DNA from: an uncultured Pelagibacteraceae bacterium
GTDB lineage: Bacteria; Pseudomonadota; Alphaproteobacteria; Pelagibacterales; Pelagibacteraceae
DNA: 64,000 nucleotides
Direction of reading: 5' to 3'
NCBI GenBank assembly: GCA_902537845.1
Contig: CACBDC010000004.1
Span: 30,352-94,351, forward strand
Positions 62,338 through 64,000 of this stretch are shown here, piece after piece. Each line of letters begins with the position of its first letter. The first letter of the stretch is position 1. Made by a program: the position numbers and the translations under genes. The notes under the pieces are model-generated. The model was not told the origin of the DNA. It saw nothing but the letters and a program-made list of their open reading frames with translations, and did not search any database.

Positions 62338-62990
62338 ATTAAAGCAGTTTTCTCTTTTAAATATTTCTCAATTTCTGTTGTAAGTTCTTTTTCTTTATTT
62401 TTAAAAAAATGATTAGAGTTTTTTATTTTTGAAAAAATTACTTCAACACCTTTTTGACTTTTAATTCTATTATCTAATTCTGTTATACTTTCTTTAGTTA
62501 CAAGCTCATCATTTTCACTATATACAACTTGTCCTGAGGTTGGGCACGGTGCTAAAAAAGAAAAATCATATACATTCGGTTGTGGAGACACAGCGATAAA
62601 GTTATTTACCTCAGGCCTTCTCATTATCAACTGCATGCAAATTAAAGAACCAAAAGAGAAACCGGAAACCCAGCATTGGCTATAATCTAAATTCTGTCTT
62701 TCAATCCAATCTAAAGCAGCTGCTGCATCAGAAAGTTCTCCTTGCCCGTTATCAAAGACACCATCACTCTTACCTACACCTCTAAAGTTTACTTTTATGA
62801 CTGAAAAACCATTTTCTAAAAAAATATTATACATGAGCTGAACTATTCTATTATTCATAGTTCCTCCATATTGAGGATGAGGATGAAGTACAATTGCTAC
62901 TGGTGATCCAAATTTTGGATTCTTATAATATTTAGCCTCAAGTCTTCCTGCAGGCCCAGGTATAAAAATTTCTAAACTTTTAGGTTTCAT
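62334..62990 (-). CDS. Alpha/beta hydrolase
   Basis: VAIVLHPHPQYGGTMNNRIVQLMYNIF, KVNFRGVGKSDGVFDNGQGE, WVSGFSFGSLICMQL nucleophile elbow. Confidence 0.88.
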   Translation of the reverse strand: MKPKSLEIFIPGPAGRLEAKYYKNPKFGSPVAIVLHPHPQYGGTMNNRIVQLMYNIFLENGFSVIKVNFRGVGKSDGVFDNGQGELSDAAAALDWIERQNLDYSQCWVSGFSFGSLICMQLIMRRPEVNNFIAVSPQPNVYDFSFLAPCPTSGQVVYSENDELVTKESITELDNRIKSQKGVEVIFSKIKNSNHFFKNKEKELTTEIEKYLKEKTALI

Positions 62991-62994
62991 AATT

Positions 62995-63093
62995 GATAAT
63001 GATTATTATTTTTAAAAAAAAGTAATGTTTTATAACATGTTTTTCTGCGGCAAATAATTTTTTTTAATTCATACCAAAACAGTAGGAATTAAA
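62995..63093. promoter_or_regulatory. Putative regulatory region upstream of iscR-sufB (Fur-box-like sequence plus 8-bp dyad)
   Basis: GATAATGATTATTATTT at 62995-63011, and TTTAATTC-N15-GAATTAAA at 63063-63093. Confidence 0.4.
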
Positions 63094-63122
63094 TTAAAAT
63101 TGCTGTATTACAACGTTAATTT

Positions 63123-63548
63123 ATGAAATTGACAACAAAAGGCAGATACGCAGTAATGGCAATGGCAGACCTTGCCACGTTTAAGGACAACGGTCCTATA
63201 AGCTTGACGGATATATCTTTAAGACAGAATATTTCATTAGCTTACTTAGAGCAAATATTCATAAAACTAAAAAATAGAAATTTAGTAAAAAGTATTAGAG
63301 GAGCTAAGGGAGGATATATCTTAGAAATTTCCCCTGAAGAAATTAAAATTTCAAATATTATTTCTGCTGTTGATGAAGAAGTAAAAACGTTGAACTGCAA
63401 AAAAGAGTCGAAAAAGGGTTGCAATAATAAATTTTCTAAATGTATTACCCATAACTTATGGGATCAACTTGACCAACATATTAATAATTTTTTTGAAAAA
63501 GTGAAATTACAAGATTTGGTAAAAAAAAATCAAACTTTAAACAAATGA
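63123..63548 (+). CDS. iscR: Rrf2 family Fe-S responsive regulator (IscR-like)
   Basis: [52 protein letters not shown], three Cys (C-x7-C-x6-C); upstream of sufB. Confidence 0.92.
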   Translation: MKLTTKGRYAVMAMADLATFKDNGPISLTDISLRQNISLAYLEQIFIKLKNRNLVKSIRGAKGGYILEISPEEIKISNIISAVDEEVKTLNCKKESKKGCNNKFSKCITHNLWDQLDQHINNFFEKVKLQDLVKKNQTLNK

Positions 63549-64000
63549 AAACTGAAGACTTAAAAAATAATAAAGATTATAAATACGGTTTTACAACTGA
63601 TGTTGAGAATATCAGATCTCCAAAAGGACTTAACGAAGATACAATTAGATTTATCTCTAACATTAAAAAAGAACCTAAATGGATGTTAGAGTGGAGATTA
63701 AAAGCTTTTAGTAGGTTAAAAGTTTTAAAAGAGCCAGATTGGCAAAAGCCAAAATATCCAAAAATTGATTATCAAGATTTGTATTACTATTCAGCGCCAA
63801 AAAGCACTTCAGAAAAACCAAAAAGTTTAGATGAAATAGATCCAAAAATATTAGAAACTTATAAAAAACTTGGAATACCTTTGGATGAGCAAAAAAGGTT
63901 AAATGGAATAGCAGTCGATGCTGTTTTTGACTCCGTTTCTGTTGCCACTACTTTTAAGGATGAACTTACAAAAAAAGGAATAATATTTTGCTCAATATCA
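63545..64000 (+). CDS. sufB: Fe-S cluster assembly protein SufB, 3'-truncated by the window end
   Basis: ATG 63545 overlaps the iscR stop; frame open to the end: [55 protein letters not shown]...[13 protein letters not shown]... Confidence 0.95.
   Translation, partial: MKTEDLKNNKDYKYGFTTDVENIRSPKGLNEDTIRFISNIKKEPKWMLEWRLKAFSRLKVLKEPDWQKPKYPKIDYQDLYYYSAPKSTSEKPKSLDEIDPKILETYKKLGIPLDEQKRLNGIAVDAVFDSVSVATTFKDELTKKGIIFCSIS

Noticed and set aside
1-64000. CRISPR arrays, rRNA, insertion sequences, inteins
   Set aside because: No regularly spaced direct repeats, rRNA-like sequence or transposase; dnaB, recA and other common intein hosts are continuous.

Overview
The window is a densely packed, AT-rich bacterial chromosome segment. 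Gene content and organisation point to the SAR11 clade (Pelagibacterales) or a close relative; this is an inference from proteorhodopsin next to ferredoxin/FNR, alphaproteobacterial gene neighbourhoods, and near-absent intergenic space. It begins inside a proteorhodopsin gene with Gln at the spectral-tuning position and ends inside sufB, with about 60 mostly core genes between. These include recA, alaS, icd, psd-pssA, a guaB lacking CBS domains, guaA, panB, bamB, cvpA-purF, dnaB, rplI-rpsR-rpsF, fabD-fabG-acpP, gmk, rsmA-pdxA-surA-lptD-lptG-lptF, pepA-ndk, purM-purN, hda, aspS, accB-accC-aroQ, thiS-thiG, rne, mrcA, prfB, tyrS, anmK and iscR-sufB. I saw no CRISPR array, prophage, transposase, rRNA or convincing tRNA. 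The most useful observations are: (1) an unlisted 43-aa membrane micro-ORF between proteorhodopsin and ferredoxin; (2) prfB, truncated in the ORF track, is reconstructed through a canonical +1 frameshift site; (3) all ten convergent gene pairs overlap, seven by exactly one shared 4-bp YTAR double stop; (4) an IMP dehydrogenase without its regulatory CBS module; (5) an orphan gene resembling the C-terminal TSCPD region of class II ribonucleotide reductase; (6) loss of zinc ligands in both DksA and RNase E; (7) several dyad-symmetric elements in intergenic regions. I found no clear multi-gene novel system; the novelty candidates are small and local.
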